Under the pieces are notes generated by a model. It worked only from the letters and a program-made list of their open reading frames with translations. It was not told the DNA's origin and did not search any database. Below are positions 36,063 through 44,748 of a DNA stretch of 64,000 nucleotides, one piece after another (position 1 is the first letter of the stretch; each line of letters opens with the position of its first letter). Location of the stretch: contig NZ_WNZY01000001.1 of the NCBI RefSeq assembly GCF_009725205.1, positions 420,558 through 484,557 on the forward strand, given 5' to 3'. The translations under genes were made by a program, and so were the position numbers. The stretch is from Paenibacillus timonensis (GTDB lineage Bacteria > Bacillota > Bacilli > Paenibacillales > Paenibacillaceae).

Positions 36063-37040
36063 ATGACATTGCAGATCGGAATCGTAGGTACGGGTTGGTT
36101 TAGCAAGGTGCATGGTGACATATTGGCAGGAATGGACGGCGTCCGGGTGACGGCCGTTACCGGAACGACGGCAGCCAAAGCGCAGGCCCTCGCCGACCGT
36201 TATCCGGGGGCGATCGGATTTGGCAGTTTAACGGATATGCTGGACTCGCAGAAGCTGGATGCCGTCTATCTTTGTATCCCGCCTATGGCGCACGGAGACA
36301 TCGAAGCCGAGTTGATCGAACGAGGCATTCCCTTCTTCGTGGAAAAGCCGCTTGCTGCGGACCTGGCCACACCTCAGGGAATTCTTGCGCGTTTAGAGCA
36401 AAAGCCGCTCGTCCACGCGGTAGGCTATCATTTTCGTTATAAAGAATCGATACGCAGGTTAAAGGAATCGCTGGAGGGCCGGACGATTGGTATGGCGCTG
36501 GGAGCATGGATGGGCGATATGCCGCAGGTGGCCTGGTGGCGAAGCCAAGAGGGCTCAGGAGGGCAGTTCGTGGAGCAGACGACCCATATCGTTGACCTGC
36601 TTCGCTATACAGCTGGAGAGGTTACGGAGGTTTATGCCGCCTATGGGAATCGCGTTGTACAGGAACACTTTGATAACGTGACCGTGCCGGACGTCGGTAC
36701 CGTCACGATGAAACTTCAAAGCGGGGCGGTGGCCACGATCTCCAATACCTGCATCCTACCGGGGGGCGTATCCGAAGTAGGGCTGCATCTATATACGGAT
36801 TCTGGCATTCTGGCCTGGAGCCCGGAGCGGTTGGAGATCCATCTCCCGGGAACCAAGACGGCCTACACCGGACAGGATAATCCCTATGTAGCTGAGACCG
36901 AGGCGTTTATCCATGGCCTGCGTACCGGCGACACCTCGCGGATCTTGTCTGATTATGCCGATGCCGTGAAAACTCAGCGGATCACCTGCGCCGCCTTGGA
37001 GTCGGCTCGGACGGGGAATCCCGTATCTATTCACGAGTAA
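36063..37040 (+). CDS. Gfo/Idh/MocA-family oxidoreductase
   Basis: 325 residues from ATG 36063, with GGGAGG about 8 bases upstream. The Rossmann motif is QIGIVGTGWFSKVHGDIL; EKP is intact in PFFVEKPLAADLATPQGIL. The substrate domain carries AVGYHFRYKESIRRLK and GGQFVEQTTHIVDLLRY, whose Glu/His/Asp are the usual catalytic neighbourhood. A sugar or polyol dehydrogenase of unknown substrate. It is transcribed toward the NO reductase gene, but a Fnr-like site in the 136-base gap suggests the latter has its own promoter. Confidence 0.87.
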   Translation: MTLQIGIVGTGWFSKVHGDILAGMDGVRVTAVTGTTAAKAQALADRYPGAIGFGSLTDMLDSQKLDAVYLCIPPMAHGDIEAELIERGIPFFVEKPLAADLATPQGILARLEQKPLVHAVGYHFRYKESIRRLKESLEGRTIGMALGAWMGDMPQVAWWRSQEGSGGQFVEQTTHIVDLLRYTAGEVTEVYAAYGNRVVQEHFDNVTVPDVGTVTMKLQSGAVATISNTCILPGGVSEVGLHLYTDSGILAWSPERLEIHLPGTKTAYTGQDNPYVAETEAFIHGLRTGDTSRILSDYADAVKTQRITCAALESARTGNPVSIHE

Positions 37041-37097
37041 AAAGAAAATTTGAACTAAATGTGATTTTTTTCGTTGTGGAAAGATAAAGAATTACGC

Positions 37098-37119
37098 AAT
37101 TGTAATCCGAATCACAATT
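37098..37119. promoter_or_regulatory. Fnr/Nnr/Rex-like palindrome before the NO reductase gene
   Basis: The core TTGTAATCCGAATCACAA (37100-37117) differs from TTGTGAWNNNNWTCACAA at one position and extends to a 22-bp imperfect palindrome. If TATCCT at 37138-37143 is the -10, the site is centred near -41.5, the class II activator position. Confidence 0.65.
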
Positions 37120-37176
37120 CCCCTCGTGCCAAAATCTTATCCTGAGTCTGTCTAGAAGGAAAGGAGAGACGAGGGG

Positions 37177-39486
37177 ATGAAGAGAAATCAAGCCCAAAAC
37201 TCATTTTTGAAAGGGATTCTGATCTGTGTCCTTTTACTAAGCTTCACGGTGCTCATTGCCGGAGGATATTGGATTTTTAAATCGCAAGCGCCTACGCCGC
37301 TTAAAGTCGTGAATACCGCAGGCGAGGTATTGACGACCCAGGAGCAGATAACCGGCGGGCAAGCGGTATTTCAGAAGTATGGCCTGATGGATTACGCCAC
37401 CGTGCTAGGACACGGTTCGTATTTGGGACCGGATTACACGGCCCAATCGCTGAAAATGGTCACGGACGCCATGCACGATCAACATGCGCAAGCGGAGTAC
37501 GGTACGACTTACGCCGAACTGGATCCGGAGCAGCAATCGTTGATTTTTGAGAAGGTTAAGGCGGAGATGAAGCAGAACCGCTACGACAAGAACGCCAAGA
37601 CCTTGGTGTTGACCGATGGCCAGGCCGAAGGGTTGGAGCGAGTCCGCGCCTATTATGACCAGGTCTTCACGGAAGGTGACGGACGCGGCATCCAGCCGAA
37701 TTTGTTCGAAAACGAAACGATGCCGGAGGAAGGGCGCGCTTATGTGGCGCCGGGGGATATGCGCAAGCAAATCGCCGACTTCTTCTTCTGGACCGCTTGG
37801 TTATCCGGTACAGAGCGGCCGGGCGACACGATTACGTATACGAATAACTGGCCGTATTTCGAAGATGCGGGCAACACGATGAGTTATTCCGCCGTTCTTT
37901 GGAGCGGCATCAGTATGACGCTTTTCGTTTTGGTGCTCGGATTGGTGTTGTATTTCTACAACCGTTATAAGCTGCACATGCATGAAGCCTATGAACCGGG
38001 CAAATTCCCGGTGTTGGACCTGAACCGCATGCCGGTGACGGCTAGCCAGGTGAAGACGGCAAAATATTTTCTCGTTGTCGTGCTGCTATTTCTGATTCAA
38101 GTTGGTTTCGGCGCGCTGCTGGCGCATTATTACGTTGAACCCAACAGCTTCTTCGGGTTGGACTGGATCGTCAAACTATTCCCGTTCAATATCGCTAAAT
38201 CCTATCATTTGCAGTTGGTCATCCTTTGGGTAGCGACGGCTTGGCTGGGGATGGGGATTTATGTAGCCCCGCTCGTTGGCGGCAAGGAACCGAAACATCA
38301 GGGGTTACTGGTGGATATCCTGTTCTGTGCGCTGGTAGTGCTCACAGCGGGGAGTACAATCGGCGAATGGCTCGGAGCGAAAGGCTATCTCGGCAACCTG
38401 TGGTTCTGGCTGGGTCATCAAGGCTGGGAGTACCTGGAGTTGGGCCGTTTCTGGCAGGTCCTGCTTGTTATCGGGATGGGGATCTGGCTGTTCATTGTGT
38501 ATCGCGCCATTCGAAGCGCTTTGCGGAAGGAAACCGATAAGGGTGGCTTAACGCACTTGCTGTTCTATTCGGCGATCGCCGTTCCATTCTTCTATATCTT
38601 TGCGTTCTTCTTTAATCCGTCGACATCCTTCACCTATGCGGACTATTGGCGCTGGTGGATCATCCATTTGTGGGTGGAAGGGATTTTCGAAGTGTTCGCC
38701 GTCGTTGTCATCGGCTTCCTCATGGTGCGAATGAAGCTGGTTACTAAGGAATCTACGGTGCGCTCCTTGTTGTTCCAGTTAATTTTGCTGCTGGGCAGCG
38801 GCGTGATTGGGATCGGCCATCACTATTACTACAATGGCTCGGCCGAAATCTGGATTGCCTTGGGTGCCGTATTCTCGGCGCTGGAAGTGATTCCGCTGAC
38901 GCTGTTAATTCTGGAGGCTTACGACCAATACAAAATGATGAAAGACGGGGGTCAGACGTTCCCGTACACATCTGCTTTCCGGTTCCTGGTATCGACGGCC
39001 ATTTGGAACTTGGTTGGCGCAGGGGTACTCGGTTACTTAATCAACCTGCCGGCGGTGAACTACTTCATGCACGGCTCTACGTTGACGACGGCTCATGCCC
39101 ACGGTTCGATGATGGGCGTATACGGGATGTTTGCGATCGCTGTACTGCTGTATACAATGCGGAATATCGTGAAACCTGAGCAGTGGAACGACAAGTTGCT
39201 GCGTATCTCCTGCTGGGGGCTGAATATCGGTCTAACGGGGATGATCGTGATTACCCTGTTGCCAGTGGGTTTCATCCAGCTGAAGCATTCGTTTGATTTT
39301 GGCTTCTGGTCGGCGCGAGACTTCTCGTTCTATCAGCAGGATACGGTAAGCCTGCTGCTGTGGCTGCGGATGATTCCGGATACGATCTTTATTGTAGTGG
39401 GAATTCTGCCGCTGGTTTATGTGGTTGTACGTTCCATGTTCCACCTGCGCAAACCGAACGTCGCTGAAGAAGAAGTATTTGAGTAG
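37177..39486 (+). CDS. norB: Quinol-dependent nitric oxide reductase (qNor)
   Basis: 769 residues, ATG 37177 after GAGACGAGGGG. It reduces two NO to N2O with electrons from menaquinol. An N-terminal helix and a soluble cytochrome-c-like fold (about residues 40-230, no CxxCH, as in qNor) precede about twelve haem-copper oxidase-like helices. Metal-ligand histidines lie in AKSYHLQLVILWVATAWLGMG, WWIIHLWVEGIFEVFAVVV, GIGHHYYYNG and TTAHAHGSMMGVYG. The lack of a separate norC and the roughly 760-residue length identify the single-subunit enzyme. It is preceded by a Fnr-like palindrome and followed by a Crp/Fnr regulator gene 12 bases downstream. Confidence 0.94.
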   Translation: MKRNQAQNSFLKGILICVLLLSFTVLIAGGYWIFKSQAPTPLKVVNTAGEVLTTQEQITGGQAVFQKYGLMDYATVLGHGSYLGPDYTAQSLKMVTDAMHDQHAQAEYGTTYAELDPEQQSLIFEKVKAEMKQNRYDKNAKTLVLTDGQAEGLERVRAYYDQVFTEGDGRGIQPNLFENETMPEEGRAYVAPGDMRKQIADFFFWTAWLSGTERPGDTITYTNNWPYFEDAGNTMSYSAVLWSGISMTLFVLVLGLVLYFYNRYKLHMHEAYEPGKFPVLDLNRMPVTASQVKTAKYFLVVVLLFLIQVGFGALLAHYYVEPNSFFGLDWIVKLFPFNIAKSYHLQLVILWVATAWLGMGIYVAPLVGGKEPKHQGLLVDILFCALVVLTAGSTIGEWLGAKGYLGNLWFWLGHQGWEYLELGRFWQVLLVIGMGIWLFIVYRAIRSALRKETDKGGLTHLLFYSAIAVPFFYIFAFFFNPSTSFTYADYWRWWIIHLWVEGIFEVFAVVVIGFLMVRMKLVTKESTVRSLLFQLILLLGSGVIGIGHHYYYNGSAEIWIALGAVFSALEVIPLTLLILEAYDQYKMMKDGGQTFPYTSAFRFLVSTAIWNLVGAGVLGYLINLPAVNYFMHGSTLTTAHAHGSMMGVYGMFAIAVLLYTMRNIVKPEQWNDKLLRISCWGLNIGLTGMIVITLLPVGFIQLKHSFDFGFWSARDFSFYQQDTVSLLLWLRMIPDTIFIVVGILPLVYVVVRSMFHLRKPNVAEEEVFE

Positions 39487-39498
39487 GGGGCGGGGAGT

Positions 39499-40233
39499 AT
39501 GGAGCATTCAACCCATATGTTGCGCTCCTTCCCCTTATTTCAGGGGCTGTCCCTGGACGAGGTGGCTCGGATCGGAGCGCTTACTGTTCCTAGGCTGCTA
39601 GGACGGCGTGTGGCCGTATTCCGGGAAGGAGACGAGGTAGAGGCGGTTTATTTTGTGGTGAACGGGCTCATTAAGACGAGCCGGACGGACGAGAAGGGCA
39701 ATGAGCAAATCTTCTCGTTTCTGAAGCACGGCGACATGTTCCCGCTCACCGGCCGATTCGATGCGGAAGCCTCGCCGGTGACGGCCTCGACCGTCGTTGA
39801 GACCAGCCTGCTCGCGATCCCGCTCCGCTCCTTCGAGCAACTTCTGGCGGGCTCGCCTGAGCTGGCATTTAAAATGATGGGGCTGATGAGCGGTAAAATC
39901 CGCGAGCTGCAAGGCAAACTGCTGAATTTTAATCAGCGGAGCGTAGAAGATCGGGGGATCTCGTTTCTGATTTACCTCGCGGAGCATTTTGGCATAGAGC
40001 GGGGAGGAGAAGTCGTCGTACCGATCCCTGTAACGCACCAGGAGTTGGCCAGTACGATTGGATTTGCCCGGGAAACGGTGAGCCGTCTGTTGACTAGCCT
40101 GCGCAGGGAAGGCATCGTTCAGGTCAGCCGCAAAGGGTTCGTCGTTCGAGATTTGCAGGCTTTGAAGGAAAAGGTGTGCGTCAAGGAGAATTGCCCCCAT
40201 TGCCGGGAACTGAAGCGTCTCGAGCAAGGGTGA
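39499..40233 (+). CDS. Crp/Fnr-family regulator with C-terminal cysteine cluster
   Basis: 244 residues from ATG 39499, 12 bases after the NO reductase stop, so probably co-transcribed. The cyclic-nucleotide-type beta domain occupies about residues 10-120 (FREGDEVEAVYFVVNGLIKT). The helix-turn-helix is VTHQELASTIGFARETVSRLLTSLRREG with the E-x-x-S-R recognition residues that read TGTGA. The tail has Cys 227, Cys 232 and Cys 235 (CVKENCPHC). In B. subtilis Fnr the Fe-S ligands are Cys 227, 230 and 235, so a similar redox or NO-sensing cluster is plausible although the spacing is reversed (C-x4-C-x2-C). It has no N-terminal cysteine cluster. It is a candidate controller of the norB site. Confidence 0.85.
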   Translation: MEHSTHMLRSFPLFQGLSLDEVARIGALTVPRLLGRRVAVFREGDEVEAVYFVVNGLIKTSRTDEKGNEQIFSFLKHGDMFPLTGRFDAEASPVTASTVVETSLLAIPLRSFEQLLAGSPELAFKMMGLMSGKIRELQGKLLNFNQRSVEDRGISFLIYLAEHFGIERGGEVVVPIPVTHQELASTIGFARETVSRLLTSLRREGIVQVSRKGFVVRDLQALKEKVCVKENCPHCRELKRLEQG

Positions 40234-40249
40234 GGTATCGAGTCGTTAT

Positions 40250-40480
40250 GCACTTGCTTCGCAAGTTGGGTGAGCGCTAACACCTGCCAGAAGCCTTATT
40301 TGGGCGAAATCAGGGTGGATCTATTTCTAACGCTGATCGGGAGTCTTAATGGGTGCGAAACCAGCCGTTTTAGCATTAACATGGTTGAATAAGCGTTGTG
40401 ACAAGCGTTACATCTTTTTAGATGGGGTTTTGCGGCAAATAACGATGTTCATAAGCGTTACAGCCGGCGTAGGAAGCAGG
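40250..40480. repeat. Degenerate intergenic repeat region
   Basis: This non-coding stretch repeats AAGCGTT-like units: AAGCGTTGT at 40391, AAGCGTTAC at 40403 and 40453, plus AACGCT-type inverted copies nearby. No ORF with an SD was found. It resembles dispersed Paenibacillus intergenic elements; function unknown. Confidence 0.45.
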
Positions 40481-40509
40481 CCCCTGTGTCCAACTTTACG
40501 CACAAAATA

Positions 40510-40537
40510 AAACCCCTCGCTAACTGGCGAGGGGTTT
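40510..40537. terminator. Bidirectional terminator
   Basis: AAACCCCTCGC, 6-base loop, GCGAGGGGTTT. T-rich on the plus side and A-rich before it. It ends the minus-strand SGNH gene. Confidence 0.85.
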
Positions 40538-40545
40538 CATTTATT

Positions 40546-41964
40546 TTATTCCAACGTGATGTTATACGTTACGATGTAGGACTCCTGTTCCGATTGGTCC
40601 ACCTCTACATCCCCTTGCAGCAGGTGAATGATTTGGAGCAGCGGACCGGTCAGGCGGCCGTTGTAAATCTTCGTAGGCGCCTCTATAGGCGTCTCCGTGC
40701 CGTTCACGGTGGCCGTATCGGCACCGACAGCAACCTTGACCTCACGTTCGCCTCGGGTCAAACTGGCCGTCTTGTCGGCGGCGTTGTAGTTGAATTCGAT
40801 GCCGGCGGCCAAAGCGAAGTCCTTGAGCGGAACGCGAACCTGATCGTCATCGGCTGGCGGCAGCTCATCGAAGGTGATCTCCTGGCCGTTCACATTGACG
40901 ACTACAGAATACACCGGGCCATCCTCGTTGATTACGAGGCTTTGCACCTGCTCCTGCAGCAACTTGTTGTTCAACTCCACGTTTGCTGCGGTGACCTGAT
41001 GGGTGCCGGCAGCGATTTCCTCGATGATCCGGCGATTGATAGCGGCGGAGTGATGCGACAAGTCTTTGTATTCGTCCAGATCATAAGTTAGGGTACTGTC
41101 ACTTTGGAAATCATACACACGGACATTGGCAAAGGCGCTAAATCGCTCATACATGTATTTCTTCATTTCGAGCTGGTTTTCGAAACGATCCGGGTTCAGA
41201 CTGTACCACATTTGCTGGCGTAATACGGAGTAAGGCGGATAGTAGATGATGAATTCGATATCCGGATGCGCCTCAATGAAGCTCATCGTATTGTCCTCGA
41301 AATTTTGCTTTACGACCTCCAAAGTGGGCTCGTAATCTGCCGTCAACTGCTCTGACAGCTTAGCTTCCTGCCATTTGGCAAACACCTGGGTTGGACCGTA
41401 GCTGGCAGAGACGTCCCAATTGTTCAGCAGGTCGAGATTGCGCAATTGGGGCATTTGACTTTTTGGCAGAAACAATGCGCCGAGGGCGTGCTTAACATCG
41501 GACACGTTGAGCAGATATTTATAATCGTTCCAGATCTTATCGTCGTATAAATAAAACGGGAAATTGGCCTCGTCCCGCACCGCATTGTCCCGGAACGAGA
41601 AATAGTCGATCCCCCACAACACCTTCTTCACCTGACCGGTTCCGACCGCGACATCGGCGATCATCCGCTGTTCCTTGGCGGTAGAGCCCTCCATCGACAA
41701 CTTCATGACCTGGCCGCCAAGCCGTGCGCCGACTTCCGAAGGAACAAAGTTCTCGGTCATGGAGCTTCCGAGGATGATGGTGTCATAGGCGTAATTTTTG
41801 GCCAGACCCGGGTTTTGATATCGTTGCTGCTTGGTGAACAGCGGCGAATAGGAAGCCTTTCGGTAGAGCTGCAACGGATCGACGGCATACACGAATGAGC
41901 CGACCAGCACTGCGAACAACAGGACAAAAGCCATGAACCAGACGACGAAACGAATATTTTTCAA
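40546..41964 (-). CDS. Membrane-anchored SGNH (AlgJ/DltD-like) protein with C-terminal copper-amine-oxidase-N-like domain
   Basis: 472 residues from a TTG at 41964, with AAAGGAG 8 bases upstream on the minus strand. A signal-anchor helix spans about residues 4-27. The SGNH part has YDTIILGSSMTENFVPSEV (nucleophile Ser at 67/68) and YKDLSHHSAAINRRI (D-x-x-H, Asp 301 and His 304). From about residue 350 a stalk-like domain follows: VVVNVNGQEITFDELPPADD, then RVPLKDFALAAGIEFNYNAA, the copper amine oxidase N-terminal type often found in Paenibacillus surface proteins. With the adjacent MBOAT enzyme it probably moves acyl groups from the membrane to a surface glycan. Confidence 0.82.
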   Translation of the reverse strand: MKNIRFVVWFMAFVLLFAVLVGSFVYAVDPLQLYRKASYSPLFTKQQRYQNPGLAKNYAYDTIILGSSMTENFVPSEVGARLGGQVMKLSMEGSTAKEQRMIADVAVGTGQVKKVLWGIDYFSFRDNAVRDEANFPFYLYDDKIWNDYKYLLNVSDVKHALGALFLPKSQMPQLRNLDLLNNWDVSASYGPTQVFAKWQEAKLSEQLTADYEPTLEVVKQNFEDNTMSFIEAHPDIEFIIYYPPYSVLRQQMWYSLNPDRFENQLEMKKYMYERFSAFANVRVYDFQSDSTLTYDLDEYKDLSHHSAAINRRIIEEIAAGTHQVTAANVELNNKLLQEQVQSLVINEDGPVYSVVVNVNGQEITFDELPPADDDQVRVPLKDFALAAGIEFNYNAADKTASLTRGEREVKVAVGADTATVNGTETPIEAPTKIYNGRLTGPLLQIIHLLQGDVEVDQSEQESYIVTYNITLE

Positions 41965-41994
41965 GGGAGATTCTCCTTTAACCAACGTCAAAAA

Positions 41995-43383
41995 TTAGAA
42001 CGTAAAATACAAGAATTCGCTGACCTGGTTGAAATACAGAATTGAAAACACAAACAGTCCGGCGATAAAGGCGGCATAACGCAAGTTCGGCTTGAACTTC
42101 AGCTTGAGCTCCATCGAATTCCGCGCGAACAATGCCAGGGCAAAAGCCGCGAGGACCAACAGCGCTTGGCTCGCCAAAGTGAGGGACACGTTAATGTCTC
42201 CGACACGAAACATGCCGCGCAATACCTTAAGCGCATCATCCCAAGAGGTAGCTCGGAAAAATACCCAGGTGAAGTTGATGAACAAGAAGGTGATCAGCCA
42301 GGCGCACCAGCGCGGCAGGACGACGCCTGTCTTTTGCCATACCCGCTGAATGACCTGAGCGATGCCGTGCATCAAGCCCCAGACGATAAATGTCCAACCT
42401 GCGCCGTGCCAGAAACCGCCGATCAGGAAGGTCGCCACCAGGTTAAAATAAGTGCGGAACGTCCCTTTGCGGTTTCCGCCAAGCGGGATATAGATGTAAT
42501 CCTTCAGGAACCGGCTTAAGGTCATATGCCAACGGCTCCAGAAATCCTTAATGCTTAAGGCTTTATAAGGCGAATTAAAGTTGATTGGCAGCTTAATGTT
42601 GAACAGCAACGCGATCCCGATGGCCATATCCGAATAGCCGCTGAAATCAAAATACAGCTGGAAGGTATAGGACAACGAAGTGATCCAGGCTTCAACAAAT
42701 CCCAAATGGGTCGAAACATCAAAGCCCTGGGTGGCAATAGGTGCCAACGTATCGGCGATGACGACCTTCTTGAATAGCCCGACACAGAAAATAAAGAACC
42801 CGCGAGCCACATTGCCCGGAATGATCCGTTTGCTCCGAGGCCGATCGAATTGGGGCATCATTTCCTTGTGGTGCAAGATAGGGCCGGCGATCAGGTGCGG
42901 ATAAAACGTAACGAACAGCACGTAGCTGACAATACTGTATTCTTTCGCCTTCCCTCGGTAGGCATCGACAAGGTAAGCGATTTGCGTAAAGGTGAAGAAG
43001 CTGATCCCAAGCGGCAATGCCAGCTCCAGCAGCTTGATATGCGAGGCAAACAGCGAATTGATATTTGTAATGAAAAAATCGGCATACTTGTAATAGCCCA
43101 GCAACAGTACGTTGCCGGTGATACCCAGCGTAAGCAGCAGTTTCCGCAGCCGGATCGGCTTGTCGGCGGAATGGTTAATCGAGCGCCCCATCACGTAGTT
43201 GAAGGCGATCGACGCCAGAATGAGCGGCAGCGACTTGATGCTCCAATAGCTGTAGAAGAACAGGGAAGCCGCGGCGAGCCAAAGCTTGCCGAATACGGGC
43301 GGGCATAGCCGGTTCAACAGAAAGTAAACGATAAACGAGATCGGCCAAAACGCAAAAATGAATTCGTAGGAATTAAAAAGCAA
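41995..43383 (-). CDS. MBOAT-family O-acyltransferase (AlgI-like)
   Basis: 462 residues. A TTG at 43383 is chosen because it gives the usual AlgI start (M)LFNSYEFIFAFWP and has GAGGTG 9 bases before it; a longer in-frame ATG at 43416 is possible. About ten to twelve helices. Conserved signature: PFNFNSPYKA-like LPINFNSPYKALSIKDFWSR, WHMTLSRFLKDYIYIPLGGN, and the catalytic His in FLIGGFWHGAGWTFIVWGLMHG. It transfers acetyl groups from the cytoplasm across the membrane. It is the first gene of a two-gene operon with the SGNH protein (30 bases apart). The glycan acceptor is not known. Confidence 0.88.
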   Translation of the reverse strand: MLFNSYEFIFAFWPISFIVYFLLNRLCPPVFGKLWLAAASLFFYSYWSIKSLPLILASIAFNYVMGRSINHSADKPIRLRKLLLTLGITGNVLLLGYYKYADFFITNINSLFASHIKLLELALPLGISFFTFTQIAYLVDAYRGKAKEYSIVSYVLFVTFYPHLIAGPILHHKEMMPQFDRPRSKRIIPGNVARGFFIFCVGLFKKVVIADTLAPIATQGFDVSTHLGFVEAWITSLSYTFQLYFDFSGYSDMAIGIALLFNIKLPINFNSPYKALSIKDFWSRWHMTLSRFLKDYIYIPLGGNRKGTFRTYFNLVATFLIGGFWHGAGWTFIVWGLMHGIAQVIQRVWQKTGVVLPRWCAWLITFLFINFTWVFFRATSWDDALKVLRGMFRVGDINVSLTLASQALLVLAAFALALFARNSMELKLKFKPNLRYAAFIAGLFVFSILYFNQVSEFLYFTF

Positions 43384-43555
43384 GACTACCGGCACCTCTC
43401 TCAATGCGAGAATCATAACTAATTAATCATATAATAGATCATGAGGGGCGGCAATGACATTTCCGCCCAGAAGTCGACAAAAAAACGGCCCCGCCAAGGC
43501 GGAGCCCAAAGAAACAAGATATGAAAAATTAGGAGGAACCACATAGGAATAAAGC

Positions 43556-44239
43556 TTAAAAGTGCAGAACGGCGATAAGCATTGGAGCAACCCCTAACGT
43601 AAACAGGGCGGCTAAGATCATGGAGATGCTGGAAATGGTTCCAGTCAAGGAGCTTAGCTCGAACGCTTTGGATGTCCCCGTGCCGTGAGCACTGGTGCCG
43701 AACAGTACGCCACGGGCAACTTCGCCTTCGATGCGGAACAACTTCATGACCAATGGCCCCAGCATGGCGCCTAGCAAGCCGGTCAGAATAACGAATACGG
43801 CGGTTATATTCGGTACGCCGCCGATCACCTGCGATACGTTCATGGCAATCGGCGTCGTGACGGAACGGGGAATCAAGCTGGTAATCAGCTGGTCGTCCAG
43901 ATGCAGCCATTCGGCCAAGAACGCCGAGGAGAACATGGCGACCACGGAGCCGCTTAGCACGCTAATGAGAATTTCCACAGCATGTTTTTTCAGCACATTG
44001 TAGTATTTGTACAAGGGAATCGCAAACGCGATCGTGGCCGGCTGCAGCATGCTGCTCAGCCACTTACCGCCGGAATGATAGGTTTCATAGGGGATTTGTG
44101 CCCACAGCAAGCCGATGACGAGAACCAACGGGGTGATCAGCAGAGGGGACAAATAGACCTTCGGCCGAATCCGATACAACCGTTTCGATAAGCCGTAGAT
44201 GATCAGGGTAGAAGCTAAACAAAATATGCCTACAATCAT
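43556..44239 (-). CDS. lrgB: LrgB/CidB-family membrane protein
   Basis: 227 residues. ATG 44239 has AAGGAGGG upstream and overlaps the lrgA stop by four bases; the longer open frame upstream has no SD. Six or so helices with LLITPLVLVIGLLWAQIPYE, IPRSVTTPIAMNVSQVIGG, LTGLLGAMLGPLVMK and GTSAHGTGTSKAFELSS, the family's conserved segments. With LrgA it forms the CidAB/LrgAB-type system linked to murein hydrolase control and, in recent work on related systems, to pyruvate uptake. A divergent LysR regulator supports the YwbHG/YwbI arrangement of B. subtilis. Confidence 0.88.
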   Translation of the reverse strand: MIVGIFCLASTLIIYGLSKRLYRIRPKVYLSPLLITPLVLVIGLLWAQIPYETYHSGGKWLSSMLQPATIAFAIPLYKYYNVLKKHAVEILISVLSGSVVAMFSSAFLAEWLHLDDQLITSLIPRSVTTPIAMNVSQVIGGVPNITAVFVILTGLLGAMLGPLVMKLFRIEGEVARGVLFGTSAHGTGTSKAFELSSLTGTISSISMILAALFTLGVAPMLIAVLHF

Positions 44240-44616
44240 GAGATTCGGCCCTCCTTTCGTTTTTCGATACGCGAGGCGATCAGCCCGGAACAAGCCATGA
44301 CGATAACGGTACTGAGGATCACGACGATCAAGATCCGAACGCCTTCGCTTTCGAGCAAGGGAATATATTGCATGACGCCGACAGCGGAAGGAACAAAGAA
44401 CAGGAGCAGCTCGGCTAGCAGCCAGTTCGCGCCTCGTTCTATCCATTGCAGTTTAACGACGCCTGTTTTCAATAGGGTAAACAAGACGGCAATACCCAGA
44501 ATTGATCCTGGAATCGGTAAATGGAGCAGCTCCGCGACCTTGTTCAGGGTCAATGAGACGAAGAACAGGATAGCGATCTGAAGGATCCCCATGCCGATCT
44601 CTTTCATCTTGTTCAT
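44236..44616 (-). CDS. lrgA: LrgA/CidA-family holin-like protein
   Basis: 126 residues from ATG 44616, with AAGGGAG upstream on the minus strand. Four helices with ILFFVSLTLNKVAELLHLPI, PGSILGIAVLFTLLK and NWLLAELLLFFVPSAVGVMQY, the CidA/LrgA pattern. It is the first gene of the lrgAB operon. It probably shares a regulatory region of 132 bases with the divergent LysR gene. Confidence 0.88.
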   Translation of the reverse strand: MNKMKEIGMGILQIAILFFVSLTLNKVAELLHLPIPGSILGIAVLFTLLKTGVVKLQWIERGANWLLAELLLFFVPSAVGVMQYIPLLESEGVRILIVVILSTVIVMACSGLIASRIEKRKEGRIS

Positions 44617-44692
44617 ATGAGCAGCTCCCTTCTGTTTTTGGTTGGTAATGAAATCTTACACCGATTGTTTTCATGAGTAAAATGAATATACT

Positions 44693-44707
44693 GAATGAGA
44701 AGCATTC
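44693..44707. promoter_or_regulatory. LysR-type inverted repeat between lrgA and its regulator
   Basis: GAATG, AGAAG, CATTC in the divergent intergenic region, flanked by T and A to fit a T-N11-A box. It is a candidate site for the LysR protein encoded beside it. Confidence 0.4.
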
Positions 44708-44748
44708 CATTTGGTTATAGATAAAATGAATTAAAGGAGCGCAGGCTG

